The notes: generated from the letters alone by a model not told the origin. Positions 36,005 to 45,309 are shown, numbered from the stretch's first letter. The stretch is DNA of 64,000 nucleotides from Litoreibacter roseus (GCF_009811795.1 NZ_BLJE01000001.1:992001-1056000), one strand, 5' to 3'. A program made the numbers and translations.

Positions 36005-36918
36005 GAACTGCGGGTCCAGTTTTGGTCGTGGTCGCGGCGATCTTTGCGATCTGGTATGTCGCGGTCATCCCGATGAACATCAAAGATGCCATCACGCAAG
36101 CCGAACGCGCGGGTGCAACGGTGAGCCCAGAGGGCGCGCAGGCACGACGGGATATGTCCGCTATAGGACTTGCAGTCCGCAACACAGCCGTGATCCCAGC
36201 GACCTATGCGCTTGATCGGCCAAGATTGCCGGCACCTCATCAGATCGCGGCAGAGCTTTGGGACACGACGATCGACAAGAAGATCACCTCTAAACGTTCG
36301 CTGGTATTTCACGGGTGGGTCACCCTCAGCGCAACATTGCTGGGGTTTGCCATTGGCACCGCGGCTGGCATCCTTCTGGCGGTTGGGATCGTCCACAGCC
36401 GCGCCATGGATATGAGCGTGATGCCATGGGCCATCGCCTCGCAAACCATTCCCATCCTTGCAATCGCGCCCATGGTTATCGTCGTACTGAACTCTATCGG
36501 GGTGCAGGGGCTGATCCCAAAGGCCATCATCAGCGCCTATCTCAGTTTCTTTCCCGTCGTCGTGGGCATGGTGAAGGGGCTTCGAACGCCTGACGCGATG
36601 CAGATGGACCTGCTGCGGACCTATAACGCAAATCGCAATCAGACGTTCTGGCGACTTCGGTTGCCCGCGTCGCTTCCATTTCTCTTTGCGTCCCTGAAAA
36701 TCGCGGTCGCCGCAGCCCTTGTGGGCACGATCGTGGCCGAGCTTCCGGCAGGCGGGGGCAGGGGGCTTGGCGGTCGCATGCTGACGGGCAGCTACTATGG
36801 CCAGATGATCCAGATCTGGTCTGCGCTCGTGATGGCCGCACTTTTGGCAGCGGGGCTTGTATTCCTGATCTCACTGATCGAGCGGATATCCTTACGTCGC
36901 CTGGGACTTGCCTCATGA
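36001..36918 (+). CDS. ABC transporter permease (NitT/TauT type), first subunit
   Basis: The GTG at 36001 overlaps the acetyltransferase stop and gives 305 residues. An N-terminal helix (VLVVVAAIFAIWYVAVIP) is followed by a soluble loop of about 85 residues and then the BPD-type core, with LPASLPFLFASLKIAVAAAL as the ATPase-contacting loop. The extended first loop is longer than in most TauC-type permeases. It pairs with the next permease, with an ATGA overlap between the genes. Confidence 0.9.
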   Translation: MRTAGPVLVVVAAIFAIWYVAVIPMNIKDAITQAERAGATVSPEGAQARRDMSAIGLAVRNTAVIPATYALDRPRLPAPHQIAAELWDTTIDKKITSKRSLVFHGWVTLSATLLGFAIGTAAGILLAVGIVHSRAMDMSVMPWAIASQTIPILAIAPMVIVVLNSIGVQGLIPKAIISAYLSFFPVVVGMVKGLRTPDAMQMDLLRTYNANRNQTFWRLRLPASLPFLFASLKIAVAAALVGTIVAELPAGGGRGLGGRMLTGSYYGQMIQIWSALVMAALLAAGLVFLISLIERISLRRLGLAS

Positions 36919-37760
36919 TTTACGTGACGCTCGCTTTTCTTTTATGGGCCGCGGCATGGGCGCTGAATGTTCGGCTGGCCAATGGGCCACACGCGGAAAC
37001 CCGCACCATCCGCTTGGCCGTGCCCGTTCTGTTCGGTCTGACGCTGTTGATCATGTGGGAATTGATCGTGCGTGGTCTCAATGTCCCGTTAGTGATTTTA
37101 CCTGCACCGACTCAGATCGCCGCCACATTCGCAGAACAGACAGACATCCTGTGGCGCGACTTCGTCCAAACCTTCATCAAAGGGGCGCTTAGCGGTTATT
37201 TCATCGGTTGTGGCGCCGCGTTTCTGACCGCGCTTCTGGTGGACCGGTTCGATTTCCTGCGACAGGGACTTTTGCCGGTGGGGAACTTTGTGGCGGCCCT
37301 GCCCATTGTCGGCACCGCGCCTATTCTTGTGATGTGGTTCGGGTTCGACTGGCAGTCAAAAGCGGCGGTCGTTGTGGTGATGGTTTTCTTCCCGATGCTG
37401 ATCAACACGGTAACGGGCCTGCGCGAAACATCCGCCATGCAGCGCGATTTGATGCACACATATGGGGCCAGCCCCTGGCAATCGCTGCTTAAGCTGAGGT
37501 TGCCAGCTGCGATGCCTTTCATCTTCAACGGGCTCAAAATTTCCACAACTCTGGCCCTGATTGGTGCCATTGTTGCGGAATTCTTCGGCTCCCCTATCGT
37601 GGGTATGGGATTTCGCATTTCCACATCGGTGGGCCAACTCGCACTTGATATGGTGTGGGCCGAGATCACTGTGGCTGCCTTGGCAGGATCACTCTTCTAC
37701 GGGGCTGTGGCGCTGATCGAAAAAGCTGTAACCTTCTGGCATCCATCCCAGAGGGCCTAG
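36915..37760 (+). CDS. ABC transporter permease (NitT/TauT type), second subunit
   Basis: This 281-residue permease has two N-terminal helices, then TFIKGALSGYFIGCGAAFL and the BPD core. The conserved loop is YGASPWQSLLKLRLPAAMPF. The presence of two different permease genes points to a heterodimeric channel, as in several thiamine- and riboflavin-precursor importers and in pyrimidine importers of alphaproteobacteria. Confidence 0.9.
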   Translation: MIYVTLAFLLWAAAWALNVRLANGPHAETRTIRLAVPVLFGLTLLIMWELIVRGLNVPLVILPAPTQIAATFAEQTDILWRDFVQTFIKGALSGYFIGCGAAFLTALLVDRFDFLRQGLLPVGNFVAALPIVGTAPILVMWFGFDWQSKAAVVVVMVFFPMLINTVTGLRETSAMQRDLMHTYGASPWQSLLKLRLPAAMPFIFNGLKISTTLALIGAIVAEFFGSPIVGMGFRISTSVGQLALDMVWAEITVAALAGSLFYGAVALIEKAVTFWHPSQRA

Positions 37761-37784
37761 AAAGAAACCAACTTGGAGGGAAAC

Positions 37785-38765
37785 ATGAATAAAATTCTAA
37801 CGACGGTCGCTGCACTGACGCTCGCAGGCGCGGCCCATGCAGCGGATGAAGTGACGCTGCAACTGCAATGGGTCACGCAGGCTCAGTTTGCAGGATATTA
37901 TGTGGCCTTGGACAAGGGGTTCTATGAAGAAGAGAACCTTGACGTCACCATTCAGGCTGGCGGGCCTGATATTGCGCCACCGCAAGTGCTTGCTGGGGGC
38001 GGCGCTGATGTGATGCTTAACTGGATGCCGTCGGCTTTGGCCGCGCGGGAAAAAGGTCTGCCGGTCGTCAATATCGCGCAGCCATTCAAGACGTCAGGCC
38101 TAATGCTGACCTGCTGGAAAGACACTGGCATTACCTCACCCGAAGACTTCAAGGGGCGCACAATCGGCGTCTGGTTCTTCGGAAATGAGTATCCGTTCCT
38201 CAGCTGGATGGCGCAGGAAGGAATTTCGACCGATGGGGGCGAGGACGGGATCACGGTCCTCAAGCAAGGTTTCAACGTTGATCCGCTGCTGCAACGACAA
38301 GCCGATTGTATTTCGACCATGACCTATAACGAGTACTGGCAGGTCATTGATGCGGGTGTCAGCGAGGACGAACTGGTCACATTTAAATACGAGGATCAGG
38401 GCGTCGCGACCCTGGAGGATGGTATGTATGTGCTGGAGGAAAATCTGGAGGACCCTGAGTTCAAGGACAAGATGGTCCGCTTTGTGCGTGCATCGATGAA
38501 GGGTTGGAAATATGCCGAAGAGAACCCGGACGAAGCTGCGGAAATTGTCCTTGAGAATGACGAGAGCGGTGCGCAGACAGAACAGCATCAAAAGCGGATG
38601 ATGGGCGAGATCGCCAAGCTTACCGCCGGGTCGAACGGTGCGCTGGACGAGGCCGATTTCAAGCGAACGGTTGAGACGCTTTTGGCGGGCGGATCAGACC
38701 CTGTCATCACGAAAGAGCCTGAGGGTGCATGGACGTCCGAAATCACGGACGCCGCGCTGAACTAA
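37785..38765 (+). CDS. ABC transporter substrate-binding protein (NMT1/THI5-like)
   Basis: The start at 37785 follows TTGGAGGG and gives 326 residues with a Sec signal ending in AHA-AD. The mature protein starts DEVTLQLQWVTQAQFAGYYV, the typical opening of the NMT1/THI5-like group that binds pyrimidine-related compounds. A Cys-containing motif (LTCWKDTGI) and DCISTMTYNEYWQV follow. As the last gene of the operon it would bring uracil-type substrates to the two permeases. Confidence 0.9.
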   Translation: MNKILTTVAALTLAGAAHAADEVTLQLQWVTQAQFAGYYVALDKGFYEEENLDVTIQAGGPDIAPPQVLAGGGADVMLNWMPSALAAREKGLPVVNIAQPFKTSGLMLTCWKDTGITSPEDFKGRTIGVWFFGNEYPFLSWMAQEGISTDGGEDGITVLKQGFNVDPLLQRQADCISTMTYNEYWQVIDAGVSEDELVTFKYEDQGVATLEDGMYVLEENLEDPEFKDKMVRFVRASMKGWKYAEENPDEAAEIVLENDESGAQTEQHQKRMMGEIAKLTAGSNGALDEADFKRTVETLLAGGSDPVITKEPEGAWTSEITDAALN

Positions 38766-38773
38766 AAGTGCTG

Positions 38774-38804
38774 CATGCGCCTGCTTTTCGTGAGCAGGCG
38801 CATG
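38774..38804 (+). terminator. Perfect 12-bp hairpin after the pyrimidine importer operon
   Basis: CATGCGCCTGCT and AGCAGGCGCATG pair completely around a 7-nt loop, 9 nt after the stop codon. No T-run follows, so it may be a non-canonical terminator or a mRNA 3'-end stabiliser rather than a classical intrinsic terminator. Confidence 0.55.
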
Positions 38805-39637
38805 TGAAGGCCTCGAGGTTTTGAGCTGCGAAACGCGTCAAACTTGTACGTCTAACAGGGCTTTTGAGACCCCGGTGGTGCGCCAGCCTTCAGAGCCTTA
38901 TCGCGCACAGAGTTTCAGTTGAAAATTGTATCATCTGCACAAACAGGGCGCACCGCGTGCGGCCTTAGCGCATCTGACCGATAAGGTTTACCAATTGGAG
39001 CGGAGATCCGAACCGGTATGGCGGCGAAATTGCGACTTGATTCGGGCCTCGTTGCGAAAAAAACTTTCCGGTGACTTCGAAATTGGGCAACTCGTCAAAA
39101 AAAATCGAAAACTAAGAAAAATATTGCTAAGTTGCCAATACGCGAACAATTGCCTTTTCGACCGAAATTTGTTGACTGTCTTGCGTGACCAAAGCTCAAA
39201 ATTAACTATGTTTTTCAGTGGGCTTAAGAGATGCGAGGGTCTTGGTGGACACTGCTTTTTCTGTACCACCAATCTTCAGGGTGACTGCGTTTCAGACCTT
39301 ATCTGTAGCTCGAAAAATTGCTTGAATGCCAATATTTGTTGGTCTTTCGGTGACCGCGCATGGCGCGGATAGGCCGGGGTGGTTGTCGCGGCTGGTGTCA
39401 ACGACGCGCTGGCAAACCTCGGTTTACAGTGTTTGGATAACCGTCCAACGGGCGTGAATTCAAGCGGTGACTAATTTTTATGCACGCGACTAATTTTGCA
39501 TCGATTGATGAATGTAGGCGGCACATTTTTGCCATTCAGTTTAGGTTCCACGCTTAACGAAAAATAAACTCCTGTCTCATTCCCGCCGTTAATGATAATT
39601 CTCTCTCAAACGGAAATCTCATCCCTTGGGGGTAACA
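38805..39637. other. AT-richer region without a convincing gene
   Basis: About 830 nt separate the importer operon from the VPLPA-CTERM gene. A 148-codon open frame (38926-39372, plus) exists. It starts at TTG without a ribosome site, has unusual composition (many Cys, Lys, Asn) and resembles no family I know. I treat it as non-coding. Two copies of GACTAATTTT stand at 39469 and 39488, and the last 100 nt are AT-rich promoter-like sequence. It could be the scar of lost DNA or hold an unrecognised RNA. Confidence 0.5.
39469..39497 (+). repeat. Two direct repeats GACTAATTTT upstream of the VPLPA-CTERM gene
   Basis: The 10-mer occurs at 39469-39478 and 39488-39497, 19 nt apart start to start, close to two helical turns. 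They lie about 140-170 nt before the gene and could be sites for an activator or repressor. Confidence 0.35.
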
Positions 39638-40318
39638 ATGTTCAAATCGTTTTTTGCGAATTTCGCGAAATACACATCCATCGCTGTCGGCGTAGCCGTC
39701 GTAGGTGCAGGTGCGTCCGCTGTGACGTACAAGTTCGATGCAACGGTAATGTCGCCAGGCCAAATCAGTGAGTTCTTCACAATTCCAGGTTTTGGCACTG
39801 AAGGCACTGTAGTCCTTGAAGTGCTTGGCGATGATGCCGATCCACTTCCTGGCAACAATGAAGCGTCCAGCGTATTCAACCTGAGCGTTGATATTCCAGG
39901 CGTCAGCTATTCCAACGCAGAGGTGCCAACCCCTGTTCTTGATGAAACTGCTTACCTTACCGAGGGCTTCGCGTTTTCGAACCAAGGTGGCACGCTGGAC
40001 ATCGGGCAGGGTGATGAGGCGCTGACATTCACGTCAGGTCTTGGCCTCACATTCGGCAGCGAAGTAGGATCTGCTCCAACAACAGTCGGTGAGCTGATCG
40101 CAGCGTTGTCTGCACCCGGCGCGGGCGGTGCATTTTTCGCAAGCGGAACTGCCGGCGGCGGGACCGAGTTCTTCAGCCTGACGGCGACGCTTACTGCGAT
40201 TGAAGACAGCGGCACTGGTGGTGACGGTGGTGTATCCGCCGTGCCAGTACCAGCATCCGGCCTGCTTTTGATTGCAGGTCTTGGCGGCCTGGCTCTTGTT
40301 CGGCACCGCAAGGACTAA
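39638..40318 (+). CDS. Exported protein with VPLPA-CTERM sorting signal
   Basis: A 226-residue protein with an N-terminal signal (AVGVAVVGAGASA) and a beta-rich, Gly- and acid-rich body with very few positive charges. The C-terminal sorting signal has VPVPASG, then a hydrophobic helix (LLLIAGLGGLALV) and a basic end (RHRKD). This is the VPLPA/PEP-CTERM pattern recognised by exosortase, found on surface proteins of exopolysaccharide producers. No exosortase gene is in the window. The start at 39638 has TTGGGGG before it. Confidence 0.83.
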   Translation: MFKSFFANFAKYTSIAVGVAVVGAGASAVTYKFDATVMSPGQISEFFTIPGFGTEGTVVLEVLGDDADPLPGNNEASSVFNLSVDIPGVSYSNAEVPTPVLDETAYLTEGFAFSNQGGTLDIGQGDEALTFTSGLGLTFGSEVGSAPTTVGELIAALSAPGAGGAFFASGTAGGGTEFFSLTATLTAIEDSGTGGDGGVSAVPVPASGLLLIAGLGGLALVRHRKD

Positions 40319-40342
40319 ATCTACTCTCTATATTTTCATTGG

Positions 40343-40370
40343 CAGGCGGTCCTTCGGGGCCGCCTGTTTT
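40343..40370 (+). terminator. Intrinsic terminator of the VPLPA-CTERM gene
   Basis: CAGGCGG and CCGCCTG form a 7-bp GC-rich stem with an inner CC/GG pairing around a TTC loop, followed at once by TTTT. It lies 24 nt after the stop. Confidence 0.8.
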
Positions 40371-40403
40371 CGTTCTGGAAGTTAAAATTGCCTCCGGGGC
40401 GCC

Positions 40404-41372
40404 CTAGAACCTGACGGTTGGGCCAGCCGGATCCTCAGTCGGAACAATACGATAGAGTGATGCTTCACCCGTCATCGAAGGTGCCAAGGCGTGTGACACT
40501 CCTGTGGGGATCAGGCACGTGTCACCGGGGTTCAGCGTAGCGGATGACCCGCCCTCGTAGTCCAGCTTCCAATGACCCCGCATCGGCATCAGAACCGTGG
40601 GGTGCGAATGGGGGTGCATGTCGGTGGGGGCAGACCCCCGCGTGATAAGATCAACCTCAAAACCGGGCCTGTCCCGCAACTTCGCATCAGCGCCAATCAC
40701 TTTCGCAGGTGCGGTGTCACTCAACGCCACCAGATCCCAATAGCGCGCAACGTAGCCCGGGACGACCTCTGCTGTGGAGGGTTCAGGGTAGGTTGCCAAG
40801 GCGGCGTCATCCAGCAATGGCATCGGCGCTATGCCATCCGGCAGATGGTCGCCCGCTTTGGTGTCATAGAGCTTGCCGTTGTCCCCCAGAACCAGCCCGT
40901 GGTCCGCCGCGTCCTCGATCACCTGTGGCGCCCAGATAACCCCGCCGCCTGCGTCGTCGCCTCCGAGGATTGCCATGATCATTCCGTAGTCCTGACCGAT
41001 ATTTTCGAAACCGCGGAAAATGCCTGTCGGGATATTGAAGATATCTCCCTCCTCCAGCACGACTTCGCCTGCGTTACCCCAGCGGCCCCAGAAGAACCGC
41101 CAGCGCCCTTTGAGAACGAAAAAGACCTCTGCCGTGCGATGGGAATGCAGCGAATTGCGGCATTTGGGCGGCTGCCCGGCTGCACCTATATTGAAGCCGA
41201 TCTTCTCTGAGATGTGGACATGCTGGTCAGCACTTTCGCTCACCCCGCCACCGATGATCGTGAAGTTTTCCTTCTGATCGCTGCCGGGCGTATGTGCGTC
41301 GATGAACGCAGTTTTACAGGGGATCAGGTCACCATATCGTACGATGTTGGCGTTCATGTCGTCAGGTGTCAT
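40404..41372 (-). CDS. Double-cupin protein
   Basis: The 322-residue protein contains two cupin barrels. In the first, HSHRTAEVFFVLKGRWRFFWG and a later GDIFNIPTGIFRGFEN supply metal-site residues. In the second the matching parts are DMHPHSHPTVLMPMRGHWKLD and GDTCLIPTGVSHALAP. Bicupins include ring-cleaving dioxygenases, oxalate decarboxylases and regulators, so no reaction is assigned. The ATG at 41372 has AAGGAA before it and overlaps the upstream gene by 11 nt. Last gene of a five-gene operon headed by a HisD paralogue. Confidence 0.83.
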   Translation of the reverse strand: MTPDDMNANIVRYGDLIPCKTAFIDAHTPGSDQKENFTIIGGGVSESADQHVHISEKIGFNIGAAGQPPKCRNSLHSHRTAEVFFVLKGRWRFFWGRWGNAGEVVLEEGDIFNIPTGIFRGFENIGQDYGMIMAILGGDDAGGGVIWAPQVIEDAADHGLVLGDNGKLYDTKAGDHLPDGIAPMPLLDDAALATYPEPSTAEVVPGYVARYWDLVALSDTAPAKVIGADAKLRDRPGFEVDLITRGSAPTDMHPHSHPTVLMPMRGHWKLDYEGGSSATLNPGDTCLIPTGVSHALAPSMTGEASLYRIVPTEDPAGPTVRF

Positions 41373-41904
41373 GGGTGGTTCCTTTGGCAGGCGGAAGTGT
41401 CGGGTCGGAAAGAGGCGTGCCGGGCTCGGTTGCTGTCAGGTCCGCATGGATCCACACCATACGGTCGCAAAACCAGACCTTGGGACCGACCGTGGCAAAA
41501 AGGCCGAAGAGCGTGGCCAGAGCGTCGAGGTAGATGATGCCGTAGAGCAAAGGCAGCATTCCGACAGCGGACGCGATGGTCAGCCAGTTTGCGGCCTTCA
41601 GATGATGAGGTGCAATTGTGTAGCGGTCCTTTGCCAGAAAAATGCGCTCGCCCAACACTGCGCGGGAACCCCAAGATCCATAATCAGACGGCGGTGGGAA
41701 GGCACGTGGATTGGCCCAAGTCCAGATCAGGCTGAGTGCGAGCAGGACAAGCGACCACCACCCGAATACGGCGCGTGACCACAGGGCCAGAACAATCAAG
41801 GGAAGGCAGGTGAAGCGTGTCCAGACACTCCACGGATTGGCGTGCCGCCGCCACGTTACATCATCCATCGCCATCAGACGCTCCGCCGCGTTGAAGATAT
41901 TCAT
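41362..41904 (-). CDS. DUF6653-like small membrane protein
   Basis: This 180-residue protein has two hydrophobic pairs of helices (FTCLPLIVLALWSRAVFGWW, LVLLALSLIWTW and two near 120-155). The N-terminal motif WRRHANPWSVWTRF looks like the DUF6653 family; function unknown. It is sandwiched in the HisD-like/LacI/NTF2/cupin operon, 25 nt after the NTF2-like gene. It may help move the pathway substrate across the membrane, but that is only a guess. Confidence 0.7.
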   Translation of the reverse strand: MNIFNAAERLMAMDDVTWRRHANPWSVWTRFTCLPLIVLALWSRAVFGWWSLVLLALSLIWTWANPRAFPPPSDYGSWGSRAVLGERIFLAKDRYTIAPHHLKAANWLTIASAVGMLPLLYGIIYLDALATLFGLFATVGPKVWFCDRMVWIHADLTATEPGTPLSDPTLPPAKGTTHDT

Positions 41905-41929
41905 GCCGTGCGCTCTGCTACGGGACGGA

Positions 41930-42895
41930 TCATGTCTGCATCAGGATCTGCTTCCAGATCGCAACCTCATCATAAAGCGTAAATTCGTGTCGCAGACCCC
42001 ACGGGCCGAATTCCGCGTGGGTCATGCCCATCACATAGACGTCTGCGCCGGTGGGCGTTCCGAATGCGCCATGTCCTGAGTGGCGCCCCCGTAAGGACCA
42101 GCGCACGGCCGCGCGCGGCGGCAGCATCGGATCTTCTCGACCGATCACATGATCTACGGTGAACGCCGCATCTGGAAAGGCAGAGCGAAATGGCAACCAC
42201 AGCATATCGGCGCCCGCCCAACTGATTGCATCGCGAGATCCGGGATGATGGATATGGCAGGCTCGGTCGTAGCGTTCCGGAATGACAGCGAAGTCCTTGT
42301 TCATGATCCGTGTGAGGATGTCCGCCAGATGACTGCCCCATACATTGTCATTGCCCCGTCCGTTATAGCCGCCATCGACATCCTGCTCTGGCGTGAAGGG
42401 CTTGACGCACGTGTCCGGCCCACCCTCGGCGTCGATCATCACACGCGCCATGTCCTTTGGATCGATACCCAGCTGAATGGCAATCCCGCTCACATCACGG
42501 ATCAGCCATTCGTCATAAATTACGTTTTCCTTGACCGCGCAGTCCGCGATGGCGCGGATCTGAAAACGCTTTCCGGTTGCTGGTCCGAAGCTGCCGTCTC
42601 CAAGATGGGTGCCGGAGGTCAGCAACCTGTGGGAAGACAGGAAACCGGCGTCCTCATCGCCCGACCAGATCACATCTTCCCCCAGCAACTCCCGATCCGG
42701 GAATTCGGCCAAGGTGGCCATTGTGCCGTTGATCACGGCTTGGTTGCCGCGGACAAGGCCGGACGGAAACCGCATCGGCAAATCGGGCGCGTAGTAGTGG
42801 TTCAGGGTGGCAAGGCCACGATCCTCCCAGATCTCTTTCGTGATCTTGAGAATGTAGTCGGGCAGGTCTTTAAACTCGTTGCTGAAACCACGCAT
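41930..42895 (-). CDS. Tandem NTF2/SnoaL-like protein (ester cyclase type)
   Basis: The 321-residue protein appears to hold two NTF2-like cone domains. The first (about 10-140) has IWEDRGLATLNHYYAPDLPM and later YDEWLIRDVSGIAIQLG; the second (about 180-320) has IPERYDRACHIHHPGSR and GTPTGADVYVMGMTHAEFG. SnoaL-type proteins catalyse aldol or cyclase reactions, or hydrolyse and isomerise small ring compounds. The ATG shares a base with the LacI stop (TAATG), so expression is coupled. Confidence 0.78.
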   Translation of the reverse strand: MRGFSNEFKDLPDYILKITKEIWEDRGLATLNHYYAPDLPMRFPSGLVRGNQAVINGTMATLAEFPDRELLGEDVIWSGDEDAGFLSSHRLLTSGTHLGDGSFGPATGKRFQIRAIADCAVKENVIYDEWLIRDVSGIAIQLGIDPKDMARVMIDAEGGPDTCVKPFTPEQDVDGGYNGRGNDNVWGSHLADILTRIMNKDFAVIPERYDRACHIHHPGSRDAISWAGADMLWLPFRSAFPDAAFTVDHVIGREDPMLPPRAAVRWSLRGRHSGHGAFGTPTGADVYVMGMTHAEFGPWGLRHEFTLYDEVAIWKQILMQT

Positions 42896-43914
42896 TAGAT
42901 ATCTCCCGCCGGACGGCGCGCACTACCGCGTATGATGAGCGGGCCGTCAATTTCAATGGTGCGGGGCGGGTGGTCCTCGCCGTTGATCTGGGCCATCAGT
43001 TCTGCCAGCGCGGCCTGCACCATGCGGTTCGCGGGCTGGCGTACGGTGGTCAGATCGTAAGCCGCCCAGCCTGCCATCGCCACGTCGTCATAGCCCACCA
43101 CGGAAATGTCGTCCGGCACGCGCACGCCCAATTCGACCCTGAGCGTGTCGAGCACCGCAAAAGCCATGTGGTCATTGCCGACGAAAATTGCGTCGGGTGG
43201 CGTGCGTGAGGTCATCAGCTTCCGGGTCGCCTCTGCCGCGACGGCACGTGAGAACATGCCGTCGATTACGCTGTGAGGGGATAGGCCTGCGGCTTCCAGC
43301 GTATCGACGAAGCCGGCCAACCTGTCCTGTCCCGTCGAGGCCCCTTGCCATCCGCTGATATGGGCGATGCGGGTGTGGTCGCCAGCCAGCAGAAATTCTG
43401 CCACCTTGCGGCCACCGAGGGCGTTGGCCGAGGTGACCGAGGTAACCGCCGCGGTCGCATGGCCGCGGTTGAACAGCACCACTGGTACGCCCTCGTCAGC
43501 CAAGCGGTCGGTCAGCTCAGATGACATGCTGATAGAGGCCATGAGAATACCGTCCACCTGATGATCCAGCAGGCTTTGTACCACCTCATCCACATCCCGC
43601 GCTTCGTTGGCGGCCATGAAGATCATGATGTTATAGCCCATCTCTTTCAGACTGCGGCTCAGACGCTCCAGCGCTTCGGTGTAGAATGGGTTGTCGAGAT
43701 AGGCGACGATCAGACCGATGGTTTTGGACTGCCCTGTTGTGAGCGACCGCGCCAGGGTGTTTGGCCGGTATCCCAGTTTAACGGCCGCCTCCCGAACCTT
43801 GGTTGCGAGGGCAGGCGACACTGATCCACCGGCGCTGAAAACCCGACTGACTGTGGGCTGGGAGACACCTGCCGCGCGGGCCACATCCATCGCGGTGATT
43901 TTGTTCGCGCCCAT
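42895..43914 (-). CDS. LacI-family transcriptional regulator
   Basis: A 339-residue LacI protein: helix-turn-helix ITAMDVARAAGVSQPTVSRVF, hinge RPNTLARSLTTGQSKTIGLIV and a periplasmic-binding-like ligand domain (VGNDHMAFAVLDTLR, SVVGYDDVAMAGW). It lies second in the operon it probably controls. A perfect palindrome of LacI-operator form stands 43 nt upstream of the first gene. The inducer is presumably the substrate or an intermediate of the HisD-like dehydrogenase pathway. Confidence 0.92.
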   Translation of the reverse strand: MGANKITAMDVARAAGVSQPTVSRVFSAGGSVSPALATKVREAAVKLGYRPNTLARSLTTGQSKTIGLIVAYLDNPFYTEALERLSRSLKEMGYNIMIFMAANEARDVDEVVQSLLDHQVDGILMASISMSSELTDRLADEGVPVVLFNRGHATAAVTSVTSANALGGRKVAEFLLAGDHTRIAHISGWQGASTGQDRLAGFVDTLEAAGLSPHSVIDGMFSRAVAAEATRKLMTSRTPPDAIFVGNDHMAFAVLDTLRVELGVRVPDDISVVGYDDVAMAGWAAYDLTTVRQPANRMVQAALAELMAQINGEDHPPRTIEIDGPLIIRGSARRPAGDI

Positions 43915-43938
43915 GAGACCTCCCCTTCTTTGCCGCGC

Positions 43939-45267
43939 CTATTCTGCCGCGTCTTTATACGGGGCTGGTTCACCATAAGGAATATTTAGCCCCCCATACC
44001 GGCGCACCCGCAAGTTCGCTTGTTCCGCGTGGCCCACAAACCCTTCCAGCAGGCAGAGGCGCGAGCAGTAAGCACCGATATCTGCTGCGGCCTCGTCGGT
44101 CGTGATTTTCTGGTAAGAATGCGTCTTGAGAAACTTGCCAACCCAGAGCCCGCCGGTATACCGCCCGGCCTTCTTGGTCGGCAGGGTATGGTTCGTGCCG
44201 ATCACCTTGTCCCCATTGGCAACGTTCGTGCGGGGTCCGAGAAAGAGCGCGCCATAACAGGTCATATTTTCCAGAAACCAGTCGTCGCGATCCGTCATGA
44301 TCTGCACATGTTCCGAGGCGATTTCGTCCGCGACCGCCAGCATATCGTCATAGGTCTCGCACAAGATGACCTCACCGTAGTCTTCCCAGCTTTTGCGGGC
44401 GGTATCCGCTGTGGGAAGAATATCCAGAATGCGGTCGATCTCGGCCAGCGTGTCGTCTGCGAGTTTGCGGGAATTGGTCACCAGAACAGCGGGGGAGTTG
44501 TAGCCGTGTTCCGCCTGTCCCAAAAGGTCGGTGGCGCAGATCTCGCCATCGACGGTATCGTCGGCGATCACCATCGTCTCGGTTGGTCCCGCAAACAGAT
44601 CGATGCCCACGCGCCCGAACAGTTGCCGCTTGGCCTCCGCCACAAAGGCGTTGCCGGGCCCGACCAGCATGTGAACCGGATCAATCGTCTCGGTTCCGAT
44701 GGCCATCGCGCCGATCCCTTGAATACCGCCCAGAACGTAAATCTCATGGGCACCGCCCAGATGCATCGCCGCGATAACGGCTGGGTTCGGCTCGCCCTTG
44801 AAAGGCGGTGTGCAGGCGATAATGCGCGGGACACCGGCCACGCTTGCCGTTGCCACGGACATGTGAGCCGATGCGACCATGGGAAATTTACCGCCGGGCA
44901 CGTAGCAGCCAACACTCTGGACCGGGATGTTCTTGTGACCGAGGATGACGCCGGGCATCGGCTCGACTTCGATGTCTAGCATGGAATCCCGTTGGGCTTG
45001 GGCGAACTTACGCACCTGTTCCTGGGCGAACCTTATGTCGGCCATGTCCCGGTCAGAGACCTTGCTCATCAGCGCATCAATTTCGCCTTGAGACAAACGG
45101 AAGCTGTCGGGGCTGTATTTGTCGAACTTTTCCGACAGAGCACGTAGCGCCGCATCACCGTTCAACTCGATATCCTTTAGGGTCGCCTCGACAACCTCTC
45201 GAACCTGCGCGTCATCCTCGCGGCGTTCCGCGTCTGGCTTGCCCTTCTTTAGATGAGTGACGGCCAT
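43939..45267 (-). CDS. Histidinol dehydrogenase paralogue (sulfopropanediol dehydrogenase/HpsN-like)
   Basis: At 442 residues it follows the HisD fold: [38 protein letters not shown], the zinc-site LLGQAEHG, the catalytic Glu-His pair in [15 protein letters not shown], and [14 protein letters not shown] at the C-terminus. No his genes are nearby, while a LacI regulator and catabolic-looking genes are. The text resembles the HpsN group, which oxidises 2,3-dihydroxypropane-1-sulfonate to sulfolactate, in marine Roseobacters. Another polyol or alcohol is possible. It is unlikely to serve histidine synthesis. Confidence 0.82.
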   Translation of the reverse strand: MAVTHLKKGKPDAERREDDAQVREVVEATLKDIELNGDAALRALSEKFDKYSPDSFRLSQGEIDALMSKVSDRDMADIRFAQEQVRKFAQAQRDSMLDIEVEPMPGVILGHKNIPVQSVGCYVPGGKFPMVASAHMSVATASVAGVPRIIACTPPFKGEPNPAVIAAMHLGGAHEIYVLGGIQGIGAMAIGTETIDPVHMLVGPGNAFVAEAKRQLFGRVGIDLFAGPTETMVIADDTVDGEICATDLLGQAEHGYNSPAVLVTNSRKLADDTLAEIDRILDILPTADTARKSWEDYGEVILCETYDDMLAVADEIASEHVQIMTDRDDWFLENMTCYGALFLGPRTNVANGDKVIGTNHTLPTKKAGRYTGGLWVGKFLKTHSYQKITTDEAAADIGAYCSRLCLLEGFVGHAEQANLRVRRYGGLNIPYGEPAPYKDAAE

Positions 45268-45309
45268 CTCGTGTCCTCCCTGAGCTTGTCACGTTAGTTC
45301 TACCAGTCA

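Noticed and set aside
38926-39372. 148-codon plus-strand open frame in the AT-rich gap
   Set aside because: TTG start without a ribosome site, odd Cys/Lys/Asn composition and no recognisable family; kept only as a note on the region.
43939-45267. Housekeeping histidinol dehydrogenase (hisD)
   Set aside because: No histidine genes nearby, a LacI regulator and catabolic-type genes in the same operon, and closer resemblance to HpsN-type paralogues.
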